This document shows positions 18,737 through 26,705 of a stretch of DNA of 26,705 nt, one piece after another. Location: assembly GCA_021464525.1 (NCBI GenBank), contig JADRCO010000770.1, positions 1 through 26,705 of the forward strand. The letters run 5' to 3'. The stretch comes from Rhizophagus sp. LPA8_4_AMF. Lineage: Eukaryota > Glomeromycota > Glomeromycetes > Glomerales > Glomeraceae. Numbering within the stretch: position 1 is the stretch's first letter; every line of letters begins with the position of its first letter. Under the pieces are notes generated by a model, which was given only the letters and a program-made list of their open reading frames with translations, was not told where the DNA came from and did no database searches. A program made the position numbers and the translations under genes.

Positions 18737-20599
18737 ATGACCAGTAAAGGAAATAGCAAAAATTCACAACGAAAGGTTAAGCAAAAGAAACAAAATACGG
18801 ATAAAAAAATGGTTATAGTTGAGAATCACGTGAAGATGACTTCCAATATTGAACCAGGGTTGTTAAAACAAAACGATATTTCACCTGTAAAAGGGAAACA
18901 AAATAAATCTTTGAAAAAAGGTATAAAAAGGAAAGCCGAGGATTCTCATGCAATTAACGAGACTTTTCAGGTCTCAAACGCAGCTGTGTCACATCCGAAA
19001 ATGTCACAAAAGGTCGGGTGTAGACATTTAGAAAAATATAAAGGGGATCGACCAGATTACTTGGACAATTTCAAGACTATTGCAGAGCTATCCATGAGAT
19101 GGTACAAAATCGGAATCCCCAGAGAAAATAAGGTGCTTATGCACCAAAAATGTTCAGAATGTAGTCTCAAGGGAGATCGATTACACGCATGTCTTGATTG
19201 TGTGTTTATTGGATGCTGGCGTGGTGAAAGTCATGCCCGTAATCATTACAAGAACACCCACCACACCTTTGCAACTGATGTGCAAAGATTGGAAATATTC
19301 TGCTTTAGATGTGGCGATTATATATATGACATTGACTATGATAATGTCAAGAAACATGAAGAAGTCCGCGCTGAGGAGAAAGAGTCCGATATTAAAGAAC
19401 CCGCACGGAAACGAGCACGATATGTCCCTTGGAAACCAACTGAAGAAGAGTCAGAAAGAATCATAAGGAATTCAACGCCCTTTCCTTGCTCAGGCTTGAG
19501 AGGGCTTCTTAATATGGGTGCAACGTGTTTCATGAACGCTGTATTACAAACGTTCATGCACAACCCAATAATCAAGAACTACTTCATGACAGATAAACAT
19601 AATAAGAACATATGCGGTACTTCAGGATGCATGTGCTGTGAAGTTGACAATCTTTTTCAAGAGTTTCATTCGGGAGAGAAGAAGCCATATCCACCATGCA
19701 GCTTCTTACAATCGATGTGGCTTAGCTCTAAAGAGCTTGCTGGATATTCTGAACAAGATGCACATGAATTCTACTTGGCTGCTATAAATAAAATGCATGG
19801 GGACTCGCACGAGACTAAGCACCAGGAATTAAATGCCAACATTCAGAATTGTGAGTGCATTATGCACAAAACTTTTGGTGGTTGTTTCCAATCCCGGATA
19901 AAGTGCTCTCAATGTGACATGTCCTCCGATCGAGAGGAGCATATGGTAGAATGGCAGTTACACCTTCGTGGGCTTGTTACCAATCAGAAGAAGAAGAATG
20001 GTACCAAAGGTTCGCAAGAATCTAATAGTAGTGAAATGGATGTTGACAAAAACAGTCTTGAGGACTGTCTCGATAGATATTGTGAAAAGGAACAGCTCCC
20101 TGGTTTTAAGTGTGAAGATTGTGAAATTCGCTTGCTGAATGAAGATGACCCATCTGATAAAGTTAAAGCTAGTATAAATTCATGTTCGAGGACGACAACT
20201 TGTAAAAAATTACCCCCAGTTTTGACATTTGTTGTTGAACGATTTCACCGTGCTTCAACAAAAACAAATACTATTAAAAATGAGGCTGAGTTTGAATTTC
20301 CTGAGGAAATTGATATGGCAAAGTGGACTAGTCGTGGTCATGATGTCCTTGAAAAAGGAGGAACCCTGGACGATTTGCCAAATTATAAATATAATTTACT
20401 TTCTGTTGTTAACCATGAAGGAAAAATAAACACCGGTCATTATACGGTGTATTGTAAAAGTCGTGACCGATGGTTCTTGTTTGATGATCACGCAGTAAAG
20501 TGTGCAAGTGTTGAGGAAGTTTTACAAAGCAAACGTAAGGCTTATCTTTGCTTTTATGTTGCTGATACTTTGGAGTACGATCAACCGAATATTAATTAA
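18737..20599 (+). CDS. UBP8: SAGA deubiquitinase Ubp8/USP22 (ubiquitin carboxyl-terminal hydrolase)
   Basis: Single exon, 620 residues. Ubp8 removes ubiquitin from histone H2B as the enzyme of the SAGA deubiquitinase module (with Sgf11, Sus1, Sgf73). Residues 1-90 are a Lys-rich disordered extension (KGIKRKAEDS, NLS-like) not found in yeast Ubp8 (471 residues). The ZnF-UBP domain covers about 94-205 with a full set of Cys/His ligands (C95, H97, C139, C142, C152, C155, C160, H166, H170, H176, C189, C192), which in this family bind Sgf11/SAGA rather than ubiquitin tails. The USP domain starts at about 254: GLLNMGATCFMNAVLQ with the nucleophile C264, GYSEQDAHEFYLA, zinc-finger pairs CSQC and CEDC, and the His/Asp boxes NTGHYTVYC (H568) and FLFDDHAV (D583/D584). 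All catalytic positions are present. The start ATG follows an AT-rich leader. It is divergent from ORC2. Confidence 0.95.
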   Translation: MTSKGNSKNSQRKVKQKKQNTDKKMVIVENHVKMTSNIEPGLLKQNDISPVKGKQNKSLKKGIKRKAEDSHAINETFQVSNAAVSHPKMSQKVGCRHLEKYKGDRPDYLDNFKTIAELSMRWYKIGIPRENKVLMHQKCSECSLKGDRLHACLDCVFIGCWRGESHARNHYKNTHHTFATDVQRLEIFCFRCGDYIYDIDYDNVKKHEEVRAEEKESDIKEPARKRARYVPWKPTEEESERIIRNSTPFPCSGLRGLLNMGATCFMNAVLQTFMHNPIIKNYFMTDKHNKNICGTSGCMCCEVDNLFQEFHSGEKKPYPPCSFLQSMWLSSKELAGYSEQDAHEFYLAAINKMHGDSHETKHQELNANIQNCECIMHKTFGGCFQSRIKCSQCDMSSDREEHMVEWQLHLRGLVTNQKKKNGTKGSQESNSSEMDVDKNSLEDCLDRYCEKEQLPGFKCEDCEIRLLNEDDPSDKVKASINSCSRTTTCKKLPPVLTFVVERFHRASTKTNTIKNEAEFEFPEEIDMAKWTSRGHDVLEKGGTLDDLPNYKYNLLSVVNHEGKINTGHYTVYCKSRDRWFLFDDHAVKCASVEEVLQSKRKAYLCFYVADTLEYDQPNIN

Positions 20600-21809
20600 A
20601 GTCGACGGGATAATAATATTTCAAACAAACAATGATGGCTTGGATAAATTCTTATACTGAACAATTGTGACGGTTTTAACGTCAAAAAATTTTAATTTTA
20701 TATTTACAATATTATTTCCATTTTCTTCTTTTTCTTTTTTTTTTGATATTGAAGGCAAGGATTAATTTTATTAGTAATAAGGTTCCTTGCATTAATGTTT
20801 TAATTGTAAAAGCCTTGGATGAATTTTAGTTAAAATAATATTACAAGATTAGAATCAACTTTCTGCATATAAAAAAGGGCATTGTATGCCATCAATAAAA
20901 GTATTATATAATCTATTTTCTTTTCAAAAACACAAAATAAATACATACAAAAGTACTATATACACTAATCAAATTTAGTCTATTCCCATTTTGTAATTTA
21001 TATTATGGATTTTTAATGTATAGGACAATCCTGATAATGTGAATTTCTAAATATTAAAATCGAAACCATTTCAAGCTAACATGCTGGAGCAATGAGCAGT
21101 ACAAGTTTTTCCATTGATATATATTTAGAATTTTTGAAATTATAAATAACTGATAATGATTTATATTTTTAATAATATTTTATAATGAAAAAAAATTATT
21201 TTTTTATTTGCATATAATATATTTTTGGTTTTTTAATGAATTTATAAAGGTTTAAAGTTTAAACTTAATAGTTGTACTTTATATTTTATATTAATTCACT
21301 ATTAATTCTATATTTTATTTTAATTTCAATTCATATTCTATATTTTAATTTTACATTCTCTAATTTTTTTATTATAATTTTACTATTAGTTATTTTTATT
21401 ATATATTTTATTAATAAATAATATATATTATAATATATATTAATATTTAATTTAAACCTTAAAAAATGTATTAATAAAAAATTAGCATTTAACTATAATA
21501 AAAATTTTTAAATTAATTTTATATTGATAAAATTGATATTTAAATTATAATTTATTTAAACTGATTTACTAAATTATATCACTAATACTTAATGTCATAT
21601 TGTGCATTTTCTCAAAAATTATAGTTTTAATTAGACAAGTTATATACTAATTAAAATTACTTAGCACCTCAAAAATTATTAGAAAAAAATTTAATTAGTA
21701 CTATTCTTTTTATATTTTTTTTTTTATTTTCGCAGCGCATTTACAAATTAATTAATATAGGGGAAGGTATTAATCTAATACATTAAGTAAAAATAAAAAC
21801 CAAGCTATA
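20600..21809. other. Long AT-rich intergenic region downstream of UBP8
   Basis: An AATAAA at 20894-20899 is a plausible UBP8 poly(A) signal. From 21000 to 21730 the sequence is extremely AT-rich with loosely repeated TATATTTTA/ATTAATTC motifs. No gene is seen; the coding-like remnant begins at about 21810 on the minus strand. Confidence 0.5.
20894..20899 (+). terminator. Possible UBP8 poly(A) signal
   Basis: AATAAA about 295 bases after the UBP8 stop codon; no closer hexamer was noticed. Confidence 0.35.
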
Positions 21810-23018
21810 CTAATTTTGTGAATTTGTAAACCATTCATCATCAATATATTGACCCCATATATGCACTGTTGACTCGCCTTTTTCCTGTGCAAGTAAATCA
21901 CAGGGTAAACTAGATTTTCTTAGAGAAATGCTTCTTGCAGTCTGAGAAAGGTAAGCTCAAAGACCTGCTACACTGCTATTTTAATATCCCTGCTGACCCC
22001 CAAAAAGCAAATGTATATCGCTAGTTCACATAACTTCATTGTTGCCTGCACACAATTACTGAAATAGGAATCCCATAGGAAAACACAAGCTTCACATATC
22101 AAAAGAGATCTTCCAGCCCATTGTGTAGTAATGTTGTTAATTCTTTCGCTATCATATACAGTAAATCTAATATCAATACATAAATAAGTTGCATTGGCAT
22201 TTGTGAATCATCCTCCAAGACAAATCAGAATGAGAATAAGGCTTCACACCCTCCAACACAACAAATTATTCAAAAATAAAAGATCTACTCAAGAAGATTC
22301 TATATGAAAAATAAAAGCAAGGAGAAAATAAACAACAAAAAGTAAAAAAAGAAAAGAAAAGAAAAGAAAAAATAAAATAAAAATAAAATAAAATCTATAT
22401 ATATAAGAAAAAAAGAAAAAACTCTTATTATCCATCACATCAAAATCTAGCCATTTACCTCTGTCTTTAATTCCTCTAGTCGTGTAGAAGAAACTAAAAA
22501 TGAGCTGCCAAATCAAAATCCAATGTTGTATATTAAAGGTATCCAATGTGGTATTCCTATACCTATCGATTGATTTAGCGAATAAAAATCATTTATTGCG
22601 TCATATTCTAAAAATAGATCTGAAGTAGATATGTGATTAGGTGTGTCCAAACTTGTTTTTATCTTATTTAGAAACGCATCCAGGAAAAGTTCAGAGATTC
22701 TACCTGATTTGGGAGCACCAACTTCCCGTTTTGATATCATCTTTGTTTGGATTGTTTGCCAGCAAAAAATAGGGGGTATCCAATTTCGGCGAGAAGGAAA
22801 AAAAGATGAAGGGATTTTTGGAAAAACAACCAGGTAGAGGTAAGTGAAATATCGTTTTATTTTTTCTGATATTCCAGATTTATGATGTGGTAGGTAGGCT
22901 GCCAAGGAACCAGTTCAGTTAAGTATTCATATTGCGTCTGTCTGTTGGTATAGTTAAAAGTGTTGCCAAGGAAGTATAAAAAATCTTCATTCTCCAAAGC
23001 TTTGTTAAGTCTCTCCAT
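21810..23018 (-). pseudogene. Unrecognised coding remnant in left palindrome arm (more complete copy)
   Basis: The minus-strand reading begins at ATG 23018 with MERLNKALENEDFLYFLGNT and YEYLTELVPWQPTYH. It continues in another frame from about 22850 as YLVVFPKIPSSFFPS, WIPPIFCWQTIQTKM, then ISELFLDAFLNKIK and DLFLEYDA, to a stop near 22513, then RGIKDRGKWLDFDV (about 22430-22480). Past a low-complexity tract it reads RINNITTQWAGRSL and MKLCELAI (22020-22170). It ends with AYLSQTARSISLRKSSLPCD and ESTVHIWGQYIDDEWFTNSQ before a stop at 21812-21810. Several stops and frame changes could be introns or decay. I do not recognise the family. A second, more broken copy lies inverted in the right arm. 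Where the two differ, many changes are conservative (D/E, I/V, S/T), as expected for a family once under protein-level selection. Confidence 0.5.
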
Positions 23019-23330
23019 TACGTTAAAAAATAAGACTGTTATTATTATACTTGTTAATAAAGTTTGTCCATAATATTTTTGCTTAAGTCTTGATAATACG
23101 TGTTGTTTGTTCCTCAGCAAAATAAATGAAAGAAAAAACCAAAAGTTGAAATTCGCTACTAAACTATATTAGTAGAAAAACAAAAGAAAACTAAAATAAA
23201 GAAAAATAAACTGTATAATAAAGGCTTAAAATGTATAATTAAAGAAAATAAAGTGAAAAAATAAAATTTTTATGCGAAAAAATATTAGTAAAAAAAATGG
23301 TTATAAATGCAATCGGAGAGAGTTTTCACC
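22020..23330. repeat. Left arm of a large imperfect inverted repeat
   Basis: This arm pairs with the right arm (23690-24776 plus 26346-26550). Anchors read by eye: 22120 with 26450, 22513 with 24505, 23018 with 23996, and 23323 with 23698. The last three sum to about 47,014-47,021, giving a centre near 23,510; the first sum is larger by about 1,553, matching the insertion in the right arm. Confidence 0.85.
22347..22395. repeat. AAAAG/AAAAT low-complexity tract
   Basis: A run of GAAAA then AAATAAAAT units within the left arm; the corresponding place in the right arm (about 24600-24670) is a TTTTCTTTTATTTT run, so the tract predates the palindrome. Confidence 0.7.
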
Positions 23331-23689
23331 TTTTCTCTATTCTTTTTATATTGTAAACTAATATTTTCTTATAAGAATATATATGAAGTATATATTGCAA
23401 AATTAAATACTGCAAAGTGAAATATAATTATTATATTAATAAAATTAACTTAGTTAATCTACTACTAATAATATAAAATAAAAAGTAATAGTAATAAATA
23501 AAATACATAAATCATATACTCATTATTACTATATATAAAACTAAAATTAGGTTAATTTTAACCTTTAAATGGTCAAAATAATTGAAATTAATTTGATTTT
23601 AGCTTTCTAAAAGTTGAAATAGTTGAAATAGATGTTATTTAAAATTATTAAAATTTAATAATAAAAGTATTATAAATATATCGAAAAAT
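23331..23689. other. Central spacer of the palindrome
   Basis: About 360 bases, very AT-rich, between the two outward-reading arms. If either arm is expressed, its promoter would lie here. It includes a partial MITE-family copy at 23549-23660. Confidence 0.55.
23549..23660 (-). repeat. Inverted partial copy of the MITE family at 4466-4973
   Basis: The reverse complement (TTATTAAATTTTAATAATT..., AAAGCTAAAATCAAATTAAT, ATTTTGACCATTTAAAGGTT) aligns with 4830-4945, the right-hand third of the element in the left part of the window. The terminal GTGATCAC is absent here. Confidence 0.6.
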
Positions 23690-23995
23690 TAAAAAGAACT
23701 CTCTCCATTTGTATTCACAACCATTTTTTTACTAATATTTTTTTGCACAAAAATTTTATTTTTTCATTTTATTTTCTTTAAATATACACTTTAAGCCTTT
23801 ATAATACACTTTATTTTTCTTTACTTTAGCTTTTTTATATTTCTGCTAACATAGTTTTAGTAGCTAACTTTGACTTTAGTTTTTTCCAATGTTTATTTTA
23901 CTAAGGAATAAACAACACGTATTACCAAGACTTAAGTGAAATAAATATGGTCTACCTTTATTAACAAAAATAATAACGGTTTACTTTCTAACGCT

Positions 23996-24505
23996 ATGGA
24001 GAGACTTAATAAAGCCTTATATAATAAAGACTTTTTATATTTTCTTGGCAACATTTCAGATTATATCAACAGACAAATACGATATGAGTACTTAACTGAA
24101 CTCTTAGATTCCTTGATGACCTATCTATCAAGTCATAAAAATGAAATATCAACAAAAATAAGATGATATTTTGACTACTTTTACCTGGTTGTTTTCCCAA
24201 AAATCCCTTCTTCTTTTTTTTCTATTTGCTGAATTTAGATTCCTCCCATTTTTTGCTGGCAAACAATTTAAACAAAAATGATACCAAATCAAAAAGGTGG
24301 TATTTCCAAATTGGATGGAATCTCTGAACTTTTTCTTGACGCACTCCTCAACAAGATCAAAATAAATTTAGACGTTCCTAATTACGTGCCTTCTTCAGAA
24401 CTATTTTTAGAATATGATGCATCAACAAATTCCTATTTGCTAAATCCTTTGATAGGCATAGAGAACACCATATTGGATACCTTAATATGCAATATTGGAT
24501 TTTGA
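23996..24505 (+). pseudogene. Unrecognised coding remnant in right palindrome arm (decayed copy)
   Basis: The plus-strand reading starts with MERLNKALYNKDFLYFLGNI and YEYLTELLD. It reappears as YLVVFPKIPSSFF, IPPIFCWQTI-stop-TKMIPN and ISELFLDALLNKIK, and reaches a stop at 24505. It matches the left-arm copy piece by piece but has more stops. Over the 47-residue block starting ISELFLDA, 31 positions agree by eye. Further homologous fragments lie beyond the insertion at 26386-26550 (RINNITTQWAGGSF, MKLCELP). The family is unknown to me. Confidence 0.5.
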
Positions 24506-24768
24506 TTTGGCATCTCATTTTAATTTCCTCTATATAGCTAGAGGAATTAAGGATAGGGATAAACTCTTGTAATTGGATGTGATAAACTTTGAGTTCTTTT
24601 TTATTTTTGTTTTCTTTTATAGATTTTCTTTTATTTTTATTTTTTCTTTGTTATTTTTATTTTTCTTTTAAAATTTTATAGTATAGAATTTTCTTGGGTG
24701 GATCCTTTATTTTTGGATAATTGTTTCTTTTGAAAGGTGTGAGACCTCTTATTTATTTATAATACTAT

Positions 24769-24776
24769 GTGTCGAG
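24769..24776. repeat. 8-bp target-site duplication, left copy
   Basis: GTGTCGAG directly abuts the inverted-repeat start TAAGGTTGC at 24777; the partner at the other end is GTGTCAAG, 7 of 8 bases identical. Confidence 0.7.
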
Positions 24777-26345
24777 TAAGGTTGCTTGCCAAAATTAGTG
24801 GGTTTCAGCGGGATGGCATATGCAAAACTGCCGAAACTAATTTCACAAAATCACTCCAAAATGCCAAAACTGCTAAAACTGCTGAAACTCACGAAACTGT
24901 TTCAGCGTTTCAGTGTAGTATATCATATAATATACATATAATTTTGGCTAAGATTGCTATTTTGACGTTTCACCATAGTATAATATTATATCATATGATA
25001 TACACATTTCTGATCAGTTTCAGTAGATCATATGACTTACTGAGATAATCTTTTTTTTAAAAATATTTTATTAAAATAAAAAAAAAAGTTTTTTTTTAGC
25101 CCTTGATATTCCAAACTTGAAATTCGCAAAAGATAGGTTTTTTCGTATTTTTATTACTTTAGAATGTTACTAATGTTCTCTTTCTTTTTTTTCTTTAGGG
25201 ACGTGTGAATTCTGTATTAGCCTTCTGAACTTGGATTTCAGAGAATTTAGGTAAGCTGAGTTTATTATATTTTTTTTATTTAACATTTTTGATGTTCTTT
25301 TTTTATTATTAGATTTTCAACCCTTCCTTGAAGTGAAGTATGCGTTAAGTGAAATTTGGGTGGGTGTATAATTATAAATAGTGTTATAAAACTTTACTAA
25401 CGCTATTTTCTCTTATTTTTTTAGATTTTTGAAGTGAAATATGTGTTAAATGAAGCTTAAATCAGTTGAATGGATGTATAGTTATAAATAGTATTATGAA
25501 ACAACACTAATGCCATTTTTATTTTATTGTTTCCATTTCTAGCTTTTTCTTGAAGTGGAATATGTGATAGGTGTTATTTGGGTGCGTGTATGGTTGTGTA
25601 ATTATTACAAAATAATAATACTAATACCGTTCTTTTATTTTTTAGACTCACAGCTTTCTCTTGAAGCTAAATATGTGGTGGGTGTTGTTTGGGTGGGTGT
25701 ATGATTGTATATTGATATTATAAAGCAAAAACACTAATACCATTCTTTTATTTTTTAGATTTATGGCTTTCTCTTGAAGTGAAACACTTGTTTGTAATAT
25801 GTAGTCATTATAAAACAATATGAACGCCATTTTTATTGAAAAAACATATTAATACTTTTTTATTTTTTAGGTTATCAGATTTTTAGATAAACTTGGACTT
25901 GAAGATAGTAAATATGAGTGAGAGTTTTATTTAATTGCTTCAAAGAAAATATTAACTCATTTTTTTTTTTACTTTTAGGACACGAACTTTAATTTCTAAT
26001 TTATGTTAGAATTTCATTACAATTAATGATCTAAATAAATCATCTAAATATTGTTATTATAATTAAATAAAAATATTACAATAAACAATAAAATAAATAT
26101 TACAATAAAATTTTTTAATAATGTGTAAATTTATTAGTTATTTGGATAAAAAGCTGAAACAATGCGAAACTCATATAAACTATTATTATTTATTATGCCA
26201 AAACTATGGATAAACTTATTATAGAGGTTTCGCAAGTTTCTGCAGTTTTACAAGTTTTGGCAGTTTTGGCAGTTTTGCAGTTTTGACATTATATAAGAGT
26301 TTTGGCATTTATGTTAGGCCAGATGGGTTTCAGCAAGCAACTTTA
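24777..26345. mobile_element. hAT-like non-autonomous DNA transposon (1,569 bp)
   Basis: The left end is TAAGGTTGCTTGC and the right end, read inward on the other strand, is TAAAGTTGCTTGC. Both fit the YARNG start typical of hAT elements, and the element is flanked by 8-bp duplications (GTGTCGAG/GTGTCAAG), the hAT size. Inside each end lies a cluster of CCAAAACTGC-type subterminal repeats (about 24788-24920 and, inverted, 26225-26310), as transposase-binding arrays look in hAT elements. The interior has no transposase; frames up to 93 codons there have no protein character. The middle holds a tandem array at 25300-25880. The insertion interrupts the right palindrome arm at a place where the left arm is intact. 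Confidence 0.75.
25300..25880. repeat. Tandem array of ~110-bp units inside the hAT-like element
   Basis: About five full units and a partial one. Each begins with a pyrimidine run ending in TAG (near 25311, 25423, 25540, 25643, 25757, 25867; spacing 103-117), followed by a TTTCTCTTGAAGTGAAATATG-like segment (for example CTTGAAGTG), then GGGTGGGTGTAT, then TATTATAAAACA and ACACTAATACCATT. Units differ by substitutions and small indels, so the array is old. Confidence 0.8.
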
Positions 26346-26353
26346 GTGTCAAG
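26346..26353. repeat. 8-bp target-site duplication, right copy
   Basis: GTGTCAAG follows the inverted-repeat end ...GCAACTTTA; it matches GTGTCGAG at 24769-24776 with one difference. Confidence 0.7.
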
Positions 26354-26554
26354 AAGGATGATCTACAATTGCCATTGCATTCTTTTTGATTAAAGATATT
26401 GAATTTATCATATATGTCAATAAAAGAATTAACAACATTACTACACAGTGGGCTGGAGGATCTTTTGAAGTTTTTGTGATATTATTAAGTTGGAATCCCT
26501 ACTTTAGCAACCATGCACAGATAACAATGAAGTTATGTGAATTACCCTATAAAA

Positions 26555-26705
26555 AGTATTATACTTAAAATATATTTAAAATATATTTAAAATATACTTA
26601 ATTTAAAAATTGCAAAATACTTATAATATATTTTTAATATATTTAAAATATATTTAAAATTATCTTAAAATATATGTATAATATATTTAATTTTTACCCA
26701 AATAC
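26555..26705. repeat. AT-rich short-period repeat at right window edge
   Basis: TACTTAAAATATATTTAAAA units recur with a period of about 11-12 bases. The reverse complement resembles bases 1-56, including the neighbouring ACTTTTTATAGGG versus ACTTTTCATAGGA. It starts where palindrome homology ends. Confidence 0.55.

Larger units (their letters stand above)
23690..26550. repeat. Right arm of the large inverted repeat (split by an insertion)
   Basis: Homology to the left arm runs from ACTCTCTCC at 23698 to about 24768, is broken by the element at 24777-26345, and resumes at GTCAAGAAGGATGATC to about 26550 (ATGAAGTTATGTGAA). Without the insertion the arm is about 1,285 bp. Confidence 0.85.

Noticed and set aside
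22643-22837. 64-codon plus-strand frame followed by GTAAGT in the left palindrome arm
   Set aside because: It is antisense to the block conserved between the two arms (ISELFLDA...), which is read on the minus strand here.
24767-25048. 93-codon frame at the left end of the hAT-like element
   Set aside because: Covers the terminal and subterminal CCAAAACTGC repeats; the Lys/Thr/Ala periodicity comes from those DNA repeats.
25300-25880. Possible CRISPR-like array
   Set aside because: Units are ~110 bp, contiguous and degenerate without unique spacers, in a eukaryotic transposon.
1-26705. tRNA, rRNA or snoRNA genes
   Set aside because: No B-box-like GGTTCGAATCC or rRNA core sequence was noticed on either strand; a covariance-model scan would be needed to exclude small RNAs fully.

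Overview
The window looks like nuclear DNA of an early-diverging fungus, most likely an arbuscular mycorrhizal (Glomeromycotina, Rhizophagus-like) genome. The DNA is very AT-rich, introns are short GT-AG introns of about 65-140 nt, five single-copy eukaryotic housekeeping genes plus one regulator are recognisable, and the gene islands sit between stretches of decayed DNA transposons. The species is an inference from protein flavour and repeat style; no rRNA or tRNA gene was seen that would settle it.

Layout. Bases 1-5700 are a transposon graveyard: a broken Tigger/pogo transposase (about 117-1583), a broken KDZ/CACTA-type (tnp2-like) transposase (about 1850-3370), a 508-bp MITE-like element with GTGATCAC termini (4466-4973), and an internally deleted remnant of an FAR1/SWIM-like family (about 5110-5690). 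Bases 6600-20600 are a gene island: ESA1 (MYST histone acetyltransferase, +), BET3/TRAPPC3 (-), a STEEP1 homologue (-), a long MGA2/SPT23 homologue in 11 exons (-), ORC2 (-) and UBP8/USP22 (+). Multi-exon structures were rebuilt by hand from conserved protein sequence, GT-AG sites and codon phase; every exon sum is divisible by three.

Bases 21800-26550 are the most unusual part. They form a roughly 1.3-kb-armed imperfect inverted repeat (centre near 23,510) whose two arms carry outward-reading, diverged copies of a protein family I do not recognise. The right arm has been split by a 1,569-bp hAT-like non-autonomous element with an 8-bp target duplication, while the left arm still shows the unoccupied site. 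That element carries an internal array of ~110-bp tandem units. The central spacer holds an inverted partial copy of the MITE family from the left side of the window.

Functionally, ESA1 and UBP8 are the catalytic subunits of two chromatin complexes (NuA4 and the SAGA deubiquitinase module). ORC2 carries an MluI-type cell-cycle box just upstream of its start. BET3 and STEEP1, neighbours on the same strand, both belong to ER-export biology. The MGA2 homologue keeps the W-x-P membrane-lipid-sensing motif, notable if the host is an AM fungus that lacks de novo fatty acid synthesis.
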